A stretch of 64,000 nucleotides of DNA from Pardosa pseudoannulata (Eukaryota; Arthropoda; Arachnida; Araneae; Lycosidae): positions 46,804,186 to 46,868,185 of the forward strand of contig CM063502.1 of assembly GCA_032207245.1 (NCBI GenBank). Reading direction: 5' to 3'. Position numbers and translations under genes: made by a program. The first letter of the stretch is position 1. Every line of letters begins with the position of its first letter. Shown here piece by piece: positions 35,511 to 49,800 of the stretch. The notes below the pieces were generated by a model. The model was not told where the DNA came from. It did no database searches and was given only the letters and a program-made list of their open reading frames with translations.

Positions 35511-37030
35511 AAAAATAAAAAAAAAGCAGGTCACTCTAGGTCTTTAAAAGTCCTTAATTTTTAGCATGACTAAACAGAGATAATAATGATTACGTAAAAT
35601 GAAAATTTGGTGTTTTTGATTTTGAATACTACTTTAATGCTAATTTCTTAAATCCGTTTGCGAATTCAATGTTATAACTTTTATATGACTGTAAGTATGA
35701 TAATAACTTGTCGCCATAAATTTGCATGGGGGTGGAGGGCACAAAAATTGGATTGTGCCCTGGGTACAAAAGTATCTTAGTCGGGCCCTGGCTAGGCGTT
35801 AAATTAAACTCTCTACAAATCTGGACTTTAAACTTGCTTCTAGTCTCCTCTCAATTCGCCATCTCATTCCATCCTCTAAACGTTGGTGGTTGCTCATTTT
35901 TTTCGTTAGAATTTGAATTTAATGGATTTCTGAAAAAGAAATCCAATAGGCGAACTGTGCTAGCGAACGAAATGCATGTTTTATCATGCGCGCTTATAAA
36001 GCCTGTTCGTCTACTGGCTCCGCCTGCACATACGTATAAGCCTACCTATTCGAAGTACAAAATTTACACAGTTGTATCGAAGCGGTTTTGCATTTCGTTC
36101 CATTCTTTTCTTGAAATTGGACAAAATATGAAAATTCTCTAATTTTAAGCAGGAGTATTATACAACAGCCCTTGGGTTTCACATTACACGATTCTGAAGT
36201 CTTATAAGGCATTAGCACATCAATTGTAGATGAAACCGCCAACTTTACTATTTTTACTTCTTACAATATAGTAGACTCCAAAAGTGAATTCTGAATCTCC
36301 CACTACAGTGGGAGTCATGTGTTGGAATAAGTAGAATGCAGACATACACAAGGAAACATTATTATAATGTAGTTGAAAAAAAAACATCATTACTTCTGAG
36401 AATAAGACTACAAATAGAATATATTCTAATTATAAAATTATTGCGTTTTTCAGTAACCAATGCTTATTCTTTTTGTCCTCTGATACACTATAAATTGTTT
36501 GCAGTTTGAAATGCTACAGAAATTCTTAAAATTACGATTGCTAATGAGATTGATAAATAATGGAAATTATTAAAAAATTCATAGCTGGGCAGGTTAAAAT
36601 ATATAACTAGTTATGGTCTAAATCTCAGCTCGGTCTACTCGTGTGTTAGAGTTCCAACTTTAAATGAATACATACAAACAATAGCAATCTAATGTATATT
36701 ATGAAATAGTATTGCAGCTAAATTTTATGCCAATATGGCACTTTTGTCTTGTAAGTCCCTACAGAAAATCTGCTATTGTTATAAAGTAGAGGCAAAAGCA
36801 TTTTTACTTACAGTTACCACCAAAGTTTTATAAAGGATTACCTAAGTTTAATTTTTTCAAAGCCAATCTAAGCTAAATTGTTTAAGCTGTTGCAGTTTTT
36901 CAAACACTTGGTATACTTCTTTCTTGGCCACAAGTCCTGGTAAAATCGATCGAGTGAGCTGTGAGGATGTATTCTGATTTTCTTCATGCGTAACATTATT
37001 ATTATATCTTTAACCATACAAGATTCCGAG
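35511..37030. other. Intergenic DNA with old repeat ends
   Basis: No gene is supported. GCCCTGGGTACAAAAG followed by GTCGGGCCCTG near 35755-35790 looks like the end of an hAT-type element read from the other strand. The 138-codon frame at 35726-36142 overlaps this repeat and has no recognisable domain. An 8-bp-arm palindrome CTCCCACTACAGTGGGAG lies at 36297-36314. Confidence 0.4.
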
Positions 37031-37035
37031 AAGAA

Positions 37036-37215
37036 ATGGCCGGAGGATGAATAATGTGTAGCGCACTGCTCTTCGACACCGGCATTCATAGGTTCGAATC
37101 CCTCTGATGGCATGAATGTTTGTGCCATTTAGAATTGGTTTTAAGACGTAGGTTCCTGTCTAACTATCCTTCTTGTATCAAAACTATAGACCATAACTCT
37201 CCAATCCAAAAGAAA
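37036..37215 (+). repeat. tRNA-derived SINE, divergent copy
   Basis: AATGGCCGGAGGATGAATAA begins a tRNA-like head; box B is GGTTCGAATCC at about 37092-37102, then ATGGCATGAATG, ATTGGTTTTAAGACGTAGG and a GACCATAAC...CCAATCC end follow the family plan. It differs enough from the copies at 25.2 and 53.3 kb to be another subfamily. Confidence 0.7.
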
Positions 37216-37790
37216 AATCTAGATGCAACGCTTCCTACTACATATGGAAGCAAATGAAAATTTTTCCTGTGGTCATGCCTGGCCGTACTATAACACTTTT
37301 TCGTAAATTTTACTATACATAAAATATCACCACTATTACATGTTCAATAGCAGATCAAATGCTGAGAAAAGGAAAAGAAAACTCTACTGAGTGAAGAATA
37401 ATGTTCTAAAGGATTTTTTTAAGAGTCAACTTACATTTGTTGTTAAGTACACGTTTTTAATGACGTAATTTTGAATTCGCTTAAAAGATATTAAAAATAT
37501 TTTTAAAAATTGCAATAAGAATAAAAGAATATTATCCTGAGAGAAATATTAAGATGAATATTTCTTGCAACTTTTTATGTAGTAATTCTTTTTGCAAGCG
37601 AAAAATAATTAGCACAATGTATATGTTAGCAAAATTTCCTCCTAAGTTGTTCTCATTGGCAATCTGAAATGTTTCGATTCATGTAACCGGAACCATTGGA
37701 TATTTCCCACCTCTATTCCGGTTTCAACAATTCCAGCCGAAGGAGGCATTGGTTTTGTTTTGATGGGAAGTTTATCTTGTTTTTGTTGAA
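37216..37790 (+). promoter_or_regulatory. Twinfilin upstream region
   Basis: The 100 bp before the start codon are less AT-rich and hold CCATTGGA and GCATTGG motifs (inverted CCAAT). No TATA box is obvious close by. The transcription start cannot be placed from sequence alone. Confidence 0.35.
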
Positions 37791-37815
37791 ATGTCTCATC
37801 AAACAGGAATCACAG
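37791..37815 (+). CDS. twf: Twinfilin exon 1 (25 nt)
   Basis: It encodes MSHQTGIT plus one base of the next codon, then donor GTAAAC. The very short first coding exon is supported by the exact match to the conserved family start. Confidence 0.92.
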
Positions 37816-40800
37816 GTAAACTACACTTAATTTACTATCTTAAATTAAACATACACTACACATATTGTATTAGTGTTAAGTGGTTAATTCTACAATTGTT
37901 TTTTATACAAGGAATTTGTAGTAATTGTTTAAGGATTGCCCTCGTTATTTTGAGTCTACCCTCAATCTTATAGATATAAATCAGTACTATGCAGACATTT
38001 CAGTCATAACAGAAAGTACGGAACGTATCCATTTTAACATATTGGGAGTATAATCGGACTTTTCTTATTTGATGTTTGTTCAGGCTTTACTATTTATTAT
38101 CTTATTAAGAAAATTTTATTATAAAATTAATCACATGCAACAGATTTCAAATGGACATTTAACTTCCTTACTTCGCATCTGTTTAAAGGGAAAATGCTGA
38201 CCCATTTTGTATAACCTTATAAATTATCGCAACTTTGTTCCTTCTGTTTTTAAATTTAAAATTCCATAGCCAGTGTACTTTTCATCCTTAAGGCCGTGTA
38301 AAATGATTGAAATAAAGAGAAAATTCGTAACTTTGAAGAATTTTTTGTTTCGTTGTATCAATATGTATTTATATAGTTCTTTTTGAGATGGGTAAGAACT
38401 GTTGTTTCATAGATTCCCTGCTCTCTTTATTAAAAATATTATAACTTTAGTAATTTAGCTCTTTGGTCACAATATTTGTTTGATTATGATTATGTTAATA
38501 GATTTGATTTAATGATGTAATGTCACATATATTTTTCTTATGCTTTATCAGAATTAATAAAGCATAAAATGTTACTTTCAACTGCATGTAACTCTATATA
38601 TGTTTCTATTGATATTGATTTTATATTTTTTTCTATATATTTTTTTCTTTTTTGTCTTTAGCTAATGAAGATTTAAAAGCCTTTTTTGGCAAATGCAAGG
38701 ATGGTAAAATAAGATCATTTAAAGTGATGATAAAAGATGGTATGTATTATAATTTTTGTAATGTTAAAGATTTACTTTATATAAATATAAAAATTACAGT
38801 CTTTCATTGTTAATTTTAAACACTATTTTATGCATTTAAATTTCTAGATAATGGTTATTTATTATCTATGGTGGGAAAATAGCTTTGAAGCAGTTTTTGC
38901 TGTGAGCAAGAATACTTATTCAATTTATTAAGTCCAAAATTTGCCATATTTTCTATCGAATTAACTTTTAATATCCTGAATTGGTTCTTATAAGGAGTGA
39001 AAACATACACATATCATAATCATATGAACTGAGAAAACCTTTGTGTTTGGAAAATCTAAGAATTGTTTTGTAAATATGAACATACTGTGTGTTATATAAA
39101 GTTATTTTGATGAGAATAACAACATCATTGAAAGTTATATCTGGAAACTGTCAAATTTATTGGGTTCTGCATTCAGAGTTGATGTGTCATAATATCAGAT
39201 TTTTTCATGCCACATAGCTTACTGCTATTCAGTAACTATTATAGAAATAGGCCATAGACTTATAACCTTTTTTAAATACTGCACAATGATGAGATCAATA
39301 TGTGATATATATATTATAACTTTGTTTAGAGATAATTATGAAACATTAGAAAAATAAATTTATAAACTTTTTTTATTAGGGATTTTCAGCATATTTGAAT
39401 TTGGGAATACTGGTATCTAATAGTATATATTTTTATGAATCATTTCAGATGTTGAACATTTGCTTTAAAACTTGGCTTCTGCTTATAATTGTTAAATTGA
39501 CAAAATTTTGAATTTATTATAAAACTACACATTTTAAGATTTAAAATATCTCAAGAAACCATGTTATAAATATGATTTTCAGTATAGAGTTTTTACATTT
39601 CAAACAGTTTTAAATAAATTTTTAGATTTTATTATGGAAATGATATATATTTAACTTCTTTCATCCATAAATGTTATTATATAATTTTTTATGAATATAT
39701 TTATAAAAACGTATAGGAATGGAAAAATATCTTTAGTAGAATCAGCTATATACTAGTATGACGATAAATAATTCATGCTAATATACAAAGGTTAATATGA
39801 AAGAAAAGACAATAACCCTTTTGAAAATTTTGCAGCATACTTTTTATTTACATTTAAATAAAATTCACTTTTTATCTACAAGGTAAAAACAAGGGAAAAC
39901 ATTTTTTAGTGCAAAAATATCAGCAAATATCAAAATTATAATATTGTCCTACATCAAACTGAAAATCCCTAAATGATATCCCTGAATAACATTTTTTGAT
40001 TTTTAATAATGTTGGTCAATAGTTCCTAGATATTCTTGAATATAATTTCTTGACATTTAGGAATGTTTGTTAATATTTCTTTGAAATCTCTGAATATCAT
40101 ATTTTGATATTTAGCAATGTTCACCATATGGTAATTTTGCCATGCAAACTAATTTGTTCACTTCTTGAAGTAAGGTTTTTTCTATTTGTTTAGAAGGTTT
40201 TCATTTAAATTTTGTAACACCTGGCATTTTCCCCCAGAACAAAAATCTATGGCAATCAAGAGTCACAATAATTACAATTAGTTGAAGTACTTATGGAAAA
40301 AGGGCTGAATCAATCAGTTCACTTCTGTTCTCATTCAGCTAATGTGTTGTGCTGAATGTCATGATATATCATTAGATGTCAGAAAAGGATATTTTTATGA
40401 ATATTGATAGATATTGCTGAATGTTATTAAAATATCATTTTTATGACATTGTTAACAACATTAATTAAAAAATATAAAAAAAAATTAGGTTTCATAAAAA
40501 ACTAGTAAGTTTATTAAATTTCCTTTTTTAAAATAATATTTCTCCTGTAAGCAATACAAATTGTTTTATTTGTACATTTTGTTGATTAATATTGGCATAT
40601 GTCCAAAATTTGATATCTGACATTTAGTGACATTCAAAATATTGGCTAACATTTGTACAACATTGACTGACATATATGTGCTACCAGGTAATGAGTAATT
40701 TTGCTAATATTTATTTAATTTTTAAATTAAAATTTTAAAATTATTTTAATTACAATAAAAAGTGAAAAATTTTTTGACAACATTGACTGACATATATGTG

Positions 40801-43800
40801 CTACCAGGTAATGAGTAATTTTGCTAATATTTATTTAATTTTTAAATTAAAATTTCAAAATTATTTTAATTACAATAAAAAGTGAAAAATTTTTAAGAAA
40901 AGTAAATATTCAGTCTCCAAATAATTTAGCTCTTCAGCCAAATCTCTAGTGCATGCATTGAAATCACATGTGTATCTTTCTCTTGTTTTTTTCACTGTAT
41001 ACATAGTTACAAATTTAATGTATACAAGGCAATTTTCAGTGATTGTAAAATGTCAAGATAGGCATTGTATATCAAACAGAAATGAACTTTCATGTACTGT
41101 TTCATAATTGAGAAATATTCTACAAATATTCACTCTGCTAGTAATGATTAGTCATGGAAATTGATGCATCATGTTGTATCTAAAATTTTCAAAAAGATTA
41201 AATAATTTCATAACATTCTTTTAAAGAGAATGATTCTCACAGATTAAAATTAATGAGTGATTTACATGGGCACATCATAAAAAAAAGTTTAAATTGGAAA
41301 CAGAGAAAAGTATTTGTAGTAGACTGTAATGCCTTTAATAGATGTAAAGAAATTTTCAGTTTTATTTTAAATTATTGCAATAAAATTTAATTTTTTAAAT
41401 AACTAGTATTGATTAATTTCGATCTTATATAAATAAGTTTATGTTATATTGAATGCTGAAAAATAAAATCTCTTTGCTATTTAAGATTTTTTTTAATAAT
41501 TTACTACATATAAGACATCTTTAACCCACTGAACGGACGTGTCGACGGGGGTTTAACAGTGAATTCCTGTTCGAAAACAGACCTGTCGACCTCTTCTTGT
41601 TCACACTCGTATAACTTGTATCACACACTTTTGAGGAAAAAAAATATTGCAAAGTGATAATAAATGAAAGAAACTAATTTTGCGTAACGGAACTCCTTTA
41701 CCTTGCAGGGAAAATAATTTAAAAGTAGCCTGACAACTTTTAAACCGACAACTCTAGTATGGTACGGTAAGTTCCGTCTGGAATTTACGAAAAGGGTGAC
41801 TGTTTTGAAAGGAAAAAAGGTGGGGAGGGTGGCCGGTGGATGGGTTAAAGAGAGGATAAGTTCATTTGTCCTAATATGACTACTAAGAAATTTCACTGTA
41901 AAATTTTGCTTATTATTTGTAAAATTGTACAGGATTAAACTATTATATTTCATTTAAAAATAATATAATAGTTGATTGATGTAATACACATTTGAAAATA
42001 TTTTGTTGAATTGGTGAGAGTAACCTATAAGTAAAAGGAATTTTCATGTTTTCATTTTTTGAATAATTCATCAGTCTATGGAGAAAATTTCAAAATGTTA
42101 ATCTCAACAAATTTGTGAATAGAGTTTTATTTAGTCATTAAATTTGGTGGTGTTAAAAAATCAAAATATTTTCAGAGTTTATGATCATTAAATCTATTGC
42201 TGACTCTTCCCTCCTTTTTTTTTTTTACTTTTATTTTATGATTTCTGTAGCCTTTAAATTTTATTTTTTGTAGTTATTTAAAAAATATTACCTAAATAAA
42301 TCAACTGCTTATATTTTGTAGAAGAACTAGTCCTGGATGGAAGCTTTGAAAGCAAAGGCTCTTGGCAAGATGGTATCCTTATTTTCATGTTTTTATCTGA
42401 TTCACAATTACAAAATGACCTCTCTGAAAATTACTCCAAATTGAAGGTTTTCCTTTGAAGTCTAAAATTATGTTTTACACACTATTATTGTATAATCAAA
42501 TAATGATTTTTTAAGTATATATCTTTATTTAATTTAATTGTGGACAGTGCATTTCTTTTGTTTACTGTTAAAAATTTTATTCTCTTTTGTGCATTTTTAG
42601 CTCTGAAGTCTTTTTTCCCAATTAAATTAGTATTTTAAATTAGATTTATGGGACTTGTATATTTTTCTTATTGTAATACAATCTATAATATAAATCATTT
42701 TGGCACATATTAGTATTTTATTTGATGTTTCACAAGATTTTTTTTTTGTTCATGTGTTAAAAAATCTTAATGAAAATTTTGTAATTTTATGGGACAGTCA
42801 ATTTTAACCTCTTTGTAATGATATGCTGCTAAATTGAAAACCACTTTACAAGCCCAAATACAGAAACAAGTAACTACCCACATTACGTAAATGAATTTTT
42901 ATTACAGAGAATAAAAATCAATTTGAAAGGTATGAAATTAACTTAAATAATTGTTAAAATACATAATATATTAAAAATAAATTTCTCCTAAAACAGAAAC
43001 AAAGGTAAGTTTATTTACATTATTATTATTATTAGTGTGTTTTATTTATCATTCAAAAAATAAATTTGTGCAGATTTGGCCTATTATAATACAAAATTAC
43101 TATGTAATATTTTTGTTGCCTTAAAGTAATAAATTAGAATGATAATGTCTTAATAACTCTAACTTTAATGGAGAAATTGGGGTAAAAAAAGGAAAGAAAA
43201 ATCTTAGAATATTATTTTTGTAAGTTTAGTTAAGTGAAATGCAGTAGCATAAAAGTAAAATTTTATATACTTTTAACACACACATAATTTATTGAGAAAC
43301 CATGCCTATAGCTTGAAAGAATACATATTATATTTGGGTTTTAAAACTTTTTAATGCAAGTACTCCCTTATTACCTATATTTATCTTTTAATATCATAGT
43401 CATTGCCTGCCTGGAATCATTCAGAACAGGGACTATGGCTGTTTTGTGCATCATTTGGCTGTTACTTTTTTGCCAGCACTGGTTCCTATTACAGATTTTA
43501 ATTTTTCCAAATATATATTAAACACAACAATAAAGTTTTTGCTTAACCTGACACTGCACAGTGATGCTTATTGATGCTTAGTTCTACCCCACACTATTTT
43601 TAAGAAAAAGGAATTTGCATTTATTTTACATTGGTTTCCATATCTGTCAGTCCTTTATCCATTTCATTCTGATTTTCTTCTCTAATTATGAGTAATTGAG
43701 TATTATATTTTTGAGACCAAACTTTGTGTGTTGCAGATGTTCATCATTTTGCCATAATTTCACATTATACATTCTGTTTGTATTTTTTAAGACAAAGGAA

Positions 43801-46800
43801 ATTTTCCTTTGTTAAATAAATTATTTAGTTTTAATTTTATATCAATCTTTTTCATATATTTAACAGGGATATTTATTATGCTTATTGAATTCATTTATAA
43901 TGCTTATTCAATTCATCAACATAATTTTTCATTAAGAACAGTAAAACAAAACTTATAAAGAAATTTTTAAAATACTTTTTAGGACATTGTCTGGTTCTAA
44001 ATATGTGTGTGAAAAAATACTGTTGTAAAAGAAAAATCATGTAGTGTAGGTTTTAAAGATCTATTTTGATTCTTTTGTAGCCATTAAGTTAATTTGTTTA
44101 TTATATTGTTAAATTTTTTGACATTTATGCAGTCATGTATATTTTCTACTGTAACCTATGATTTCTTCAGTTTCATATTTTAATTTCATAATGTGGTATT
44201 TGTTAGACATTTATGGTGTAATGAATGGAAGCAGGTAGTAGACTTAATTATCTGTTGATAGTATGTGGCTATTTATTGAAGATTTTTTTTTATCAGCCTA
44301 CTAAAATTGTTATTGATTAGCTACAACTTTTATCATTGGCAAAAAATTTCCTTTTATTATATAACAGCATATTAATAGATCTACTTTTTCTGAAACTGTA
44401 ACTATTTTGCAAATTATGTCATAAATTTACTTCTAAATATCATGTCTTATACTTTTTTTCCATGTAATTAACATTTTACTTTTATAAAACCTTAATGAAG
44501 TTCAGATTATGACAAGTTTGTACTGCCTCTCCTTGAACACCAACAGCCATGTTATGTTTTCTTTAGATTAGACTGTCAGAATGAAGCTGGTTATGAATGG
44601 GTGTTTATCAGTTGGTCTCCAGACAACTCACCCGTAATTAATTTTATGTTTTCCATAAAATATTTTTATTTTGATATTTTCATTAGGTTACAAATACTTA
44701 TTTTTGTTTTGTCACTTTTCAGTGTCTGTTACTGAAACTTATGATATTACACGTACTTGTTTAAGTTATATATATATACACATGTAAAAGAGTTCCCAGA
44801 TTAAGATATTTGTAAGACCTTGGTTTGGGTTTTATTATAAAAAGAAAAAAATAAATTTTCGATATAGCTGTGTATATTACCATTATCTAAGTTTATTTAA
44901 CATTTAATTTAGTTTTAGCTAGTTTTAATTTTAATCTCATGCTAAGAATACAAAATTTTTTTCTTAAGACATCATTAGACTAATGGTCTTTCCCCTCTCT
45001 CTCTCTCCTTTTTGTTTTGTTTTGTTTTGTTTACTGACAAATCAAATATAGATATTTATAAATTGCATTTTATTTCTCTCATCAGTTGTTTGTAAATGTA
45101 CTTAGTTAGCTAATATATGTAACTGTATTTTTCTTTTCATATCTAATTTCACAGGTTTCATAATACTTACAATGACTAGGCATTATAAAATTGGGACTTC
45201 TATTTTCATTTTAAGTTTTATAGATATATCCCCAGAACAGCCAAGAACTAAAAGTCATACTGTAAGATAATTAAAAAAAATTTATTTTGGGAATATTATA
45301 AATATTTGGGTAATATTATAAATATTTTTTTGTTTATTTAAAAAAAAAATAAGAGGCTGTTTATTTTCTATTAAAATAAATGGATCACTCATAACTGCTT
45401 AGATACTGTATTTTAATTGCATATTTATGTCAGTAATTAATTGTCAATCTTACAAAATAGTTAAACACACATGAAAATAAATTAATATTGTTTATGAATA
45501 ATAGGGCCATAGCAAGCAGCATCTAATCAGATCATTAATTCTTGCCTATAGATTTCATTACCAATGTTGCAAAGTTTCCAACTTTTCCAAGAAATTTATG
45601 ACTGACTCATATTGGAAATCCATGAAATCTTTCCCAACACCACACAATTGTAGTCAGTGCATGCTTGATGTTGTTTTAACATCTGCTACTTTTCTTGAAA
45701 ATAAATAGGACAAAGAAAAGAGTAAAAGTTGTTAATGCATTTGTCTTATTCCCTTAATTATGACTTGTTTTATTCTTTGAAAAAACTAAAAAATCTAAAG
45801 ATAATATCCTTTTTATATATATAATATTTCAAGAATTGATTATCCTTTCATGGTTTCCGCGCACCTGGAAAGTCAGGGAAAGTCATGGAAAATCATAGAT
45901 TTAGACAATGGATTAGATTTTTCATGGAAAGTCTTGATTTTTCAAGTAAAATGAGTAAAAGTCATGGATCCGCTAAACTACTGATTAAATAAAAATGCAT
46001 TGAATTGTTTAATTCTATTTTTACTTGTCATTTGGCTGAAGTTACTGAGTTTGGTATTTATGTATTATCTTATTGACCATATTGCCAAGTAAAATTTGTT
46101 CACCAAGGGAACTCAAAGCAAGAAAGCTTAATGGGTAGGTAAATGTATATTATTCTTAAATTGTAGATTAAAATTTTATTAATATTATAATAATTATTTT
46201 TTAATAAAAATTAGTCAAGATTTTTGCACAAAATATAAGTTTATCTCTAGGGATATTGTATATAAATATTATAGGGTTATATTTGGCTATTATTCATGGT
46301 CACCTGGATAATACCAAAGATATTCAAATTGGAAACATTTTGATTGTAAAATTGCTATATGATTAAACTTAGGTATGTAGATACAACAATTTTTTTTTTT
46401 ATGTATGTGGGTTTATTAACACTTATAAAGTAAGTTTATAGTTTTTTATGATAAAATTCCTGTAATTTCTCTAAAAGCATACATTTTATTTGTATGTACG
46501 TCAGAAGTTTTATTCATATGTACTTTAACGAAAGCTTTTTAAAGTCATGGAAAATGATCCGCTAAATCAGGGAAAGTCATGAAAAGTCATGGATTTGAAA
46601 AATTTTATTTTGGCAGATACCCTGTCCTTTGTAATATAATACTTTGATGGATAAAATAACCATTTTATGTATTTCATCATTATTTTTAAAGTTTTATGTG
46701 AAATTGAGACAGAACTTTTTTAATTACTATTGATGCTTAGTATGATTGTAGTTTGCTCTTTAGAGTTACTTAGTGGAGCCTTTATTTTATTATCATAATT

Positions 46801-49800
46801 TTTCTTACTTTTAGGTAATAAATTAAGTTATAAGTATAAAAATAAATTATTTTTATTAGCTTATAAAATTGTTGTGTAAGCTTAATTCTAAAATGTTAAA
46901 TATAAAAATATAAAAAGAAAAATATAAAAAGAAAGCTAATTCTGCCACCAAGCAAAATTTTTGTCTACTTACTGCACAATTATATTTAATTTTTAGTACT
47001 AAATAATAAATAATTTTGATTGTTGTATTTTTTAAAAAATCTTTTTAGGTTCGTCAAAAAATGTTATATGCATCAACTAAAGCAACTTTAAAAAAAGAGT
47101 TTGGTGGTGGTCAGATCAAGCATGAGTTATTTGGAACACAAAGAGTTTGTATTTATTTTTAATCCTTTATTACTTTTGAGGTTTGATTTTCAAAGTGAAA
47201 GGATTATTCATAACTGTTCTGTATTTTTTTAGAATTGTAAAATTTAAGATTATAAATTTTCTTTGATAGAAAAGTGTTGTAAACTTCTTAATAATTGTAT
47301 TCAACAATATTTTTCTGCAGAGTGTATATTTTATTTATTTTTTTCAAAAATAAGAGGCTATTTATTTTTTAAAAATATATTGATAATGCATAATTGCTTG
47401 AATACTGTATTTTCATTGCATATTTATGGCAATAGTGAATTGTGAATGATTTTAAAAAGTAACCACACATGAAAATATATTAATCTTGTTTATTAAAATT
47501 CCAACAAGTAGATGATCACAATTAGTATAAGGATATAATATATGTCACATTATAATATTTCTCTGCTGTTATCTAATAAATATGCAGATATGAAATAAGT
47601 TACTTTTGTGTTTTTCTAAAATCAGATTTAATTGAAAAAATAATTAATATATTTTATTAGATATAATGAATGCATGGAGATTTTTATTAATAATTTTCCT
47701 GGAAAAGGAAAAAATGCAATTAACTTTTATTAATTATAATTTCTTGTGCCTCTAATATCAACCAACTGATATTTCAAGAAAAGTTTTACTGATGCTGATT
47801 TTTAAAAGTTAGCAGATATGACATATGTAAGTTATTGACTCTAAAGTTTATATATTAAAGTGTTTGAATTTTTTTACATGCAGTTAGTTTGCTTGTATAC
47901 CAATTGATTTATACTCATTTTACCATCAGTAAAAATCATTCACTAAATTTAAATATACAAAACATTTTAACTCTATGATTGCTGTGATCTGAGACAGAAA
48001 AGGTTTATATGTTGCCATTTTTCTCATTCCAAACACCCTTCCTTTATGTGAGAAAAATTAACATGAAATAATGATGACCTAATAAACTGTTAAAAACTGT
48101 TTACTTAAGAAGCTATAGGGAGATTTTTAAATATTAAAATGGAAATGCTGAAAATATATTTTTTTTAGTGAAGTTATTGTTTAAGATTGTAATTTAAATT
48201 TCTACTTTATTAATGATGATATATAAATTCTAGAAAATGGCTAATGTTACTGTAATACTATCAGAGGTATATATTGAATTGGTAATAAATATATAAAGTA
48301 ATTGTCATTGTCAATTTTCTAAACGTCAACACAAAACTGTTATTAAAGTGTAGCACTTTCTCTGAAGGTTTGTTAATGTAAGAATACAAGGGTTTAAGTG
48401 TATTTTGTAGAATTGTAATAAACATTTGTTAAAATATTTTTTTACTCATATACATTAGGATGATGTTAACTTAAGAGGGTATAAGAAGCATGTTGAAAGT
48501 GAAATTTCCCCTCAACCACTTAGTTCTGCTGAGGAAATACTACTCCAAATTAAGAAAGATGAGGTAAATATTAGTGTTACAAATTTACAGACTGTTTATT
48601 TTGACTTATTTTTGATGTTGGCATTATTTATCACTGTATTTTGTATATGCTGTTTTTTATGTAAACAATTTATTATTATTTTTAATAAAATATTTTTATT
48701 ATCTTAAGTTATTTTTTAATGCTATTTGCATGAAGCTGGATGTTATGCATTATGTAACTATCGCCTGTATATAATTATTTCAGGCAACTGGTGGTATTGA
48801 TTCTAAGCATCAAACTATGCAAGGTGTTGCATTTCCAGTTTCTGATGATGTTATTAATGCTCTCTGTGACATGAAAGATGACCGCATTAGCTATTTACAA
48901 TTGGTATTTTGTCTTAGATAATATTTTTTAGTTATATTGGTTTTATTTAATATGTTTGTATTTCAGTATACTAGTAGGTTAAAATAAATTATAGCTACAT
49001 GTTTTCTGTTTCTGTTATGTTTATTAAATTTTTTTCTTTGTAGAGCATTGATATGGAGAAGGAAGAAATAAATTTAGAAAATAGGTTATCTATTGATGTT
49101 AGCAAATTGAAAGAAAATGTCCCTTCTGATCATGCGAGATACCATTTGTTTCGACTACCCCATTATTATGAAGGAGATGAATTCAAAAGCATAGGTAAAT
49201 AACTAATAATAACTATAGTATTTCATTATCAATATTATACCAAAATTTGAGCCTTCAAATGCTTTGCACATTTTTAAAAAGGTCATTTAAGTTTTACACA
49301 GTATTTCAGGAAAAATTAGAAAACCTTAGACTTGTTGGGATACTTTATTATTCTATAAAATATTCAGGAAATATCAAGGTACTTAATCAAAATTCTGAAA
49401 AAATCAGGGAATTTCCCAAAAGTTTAGCAACTGAGAAAAAGCTTTTTTTCAATTGACAAAAGAGCAGTCACTTATCAGAGATCAATACTATAAAGTTAAA
49501 AATAAAATATGTTTTACATTTCATTAAACAGCTTTTAAGAATATTAACATTTTCTTTTAAGTTCACACATTATATGTGGGCTTGGCGAATGTGGTAATAT
49601 GCTCTTAGCGGGGGAATCAGACAAAATTTAGGTAAAAAATATCTCCCTTTTCTGCCGATAACATACACTCTGCGCAAAAGGGAGATTACTTGCTTCCACA
49701 GATAACGATTGGCATGCCAAGTGGGTAATCTCCCGTTCCTACATGTAATGTGTTAAGGTAAATTTCTCTTTTCATTTCTTGCTAATGTATTTTTTTATAT

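Noticed and set aside
35726..36142. 138-codon + strand frame
   Set aside because: It is the longest unexplained frame here but starts inside a repeat-like segment, shows no domain, and turns AT-rich at its end; not supported as a gene.
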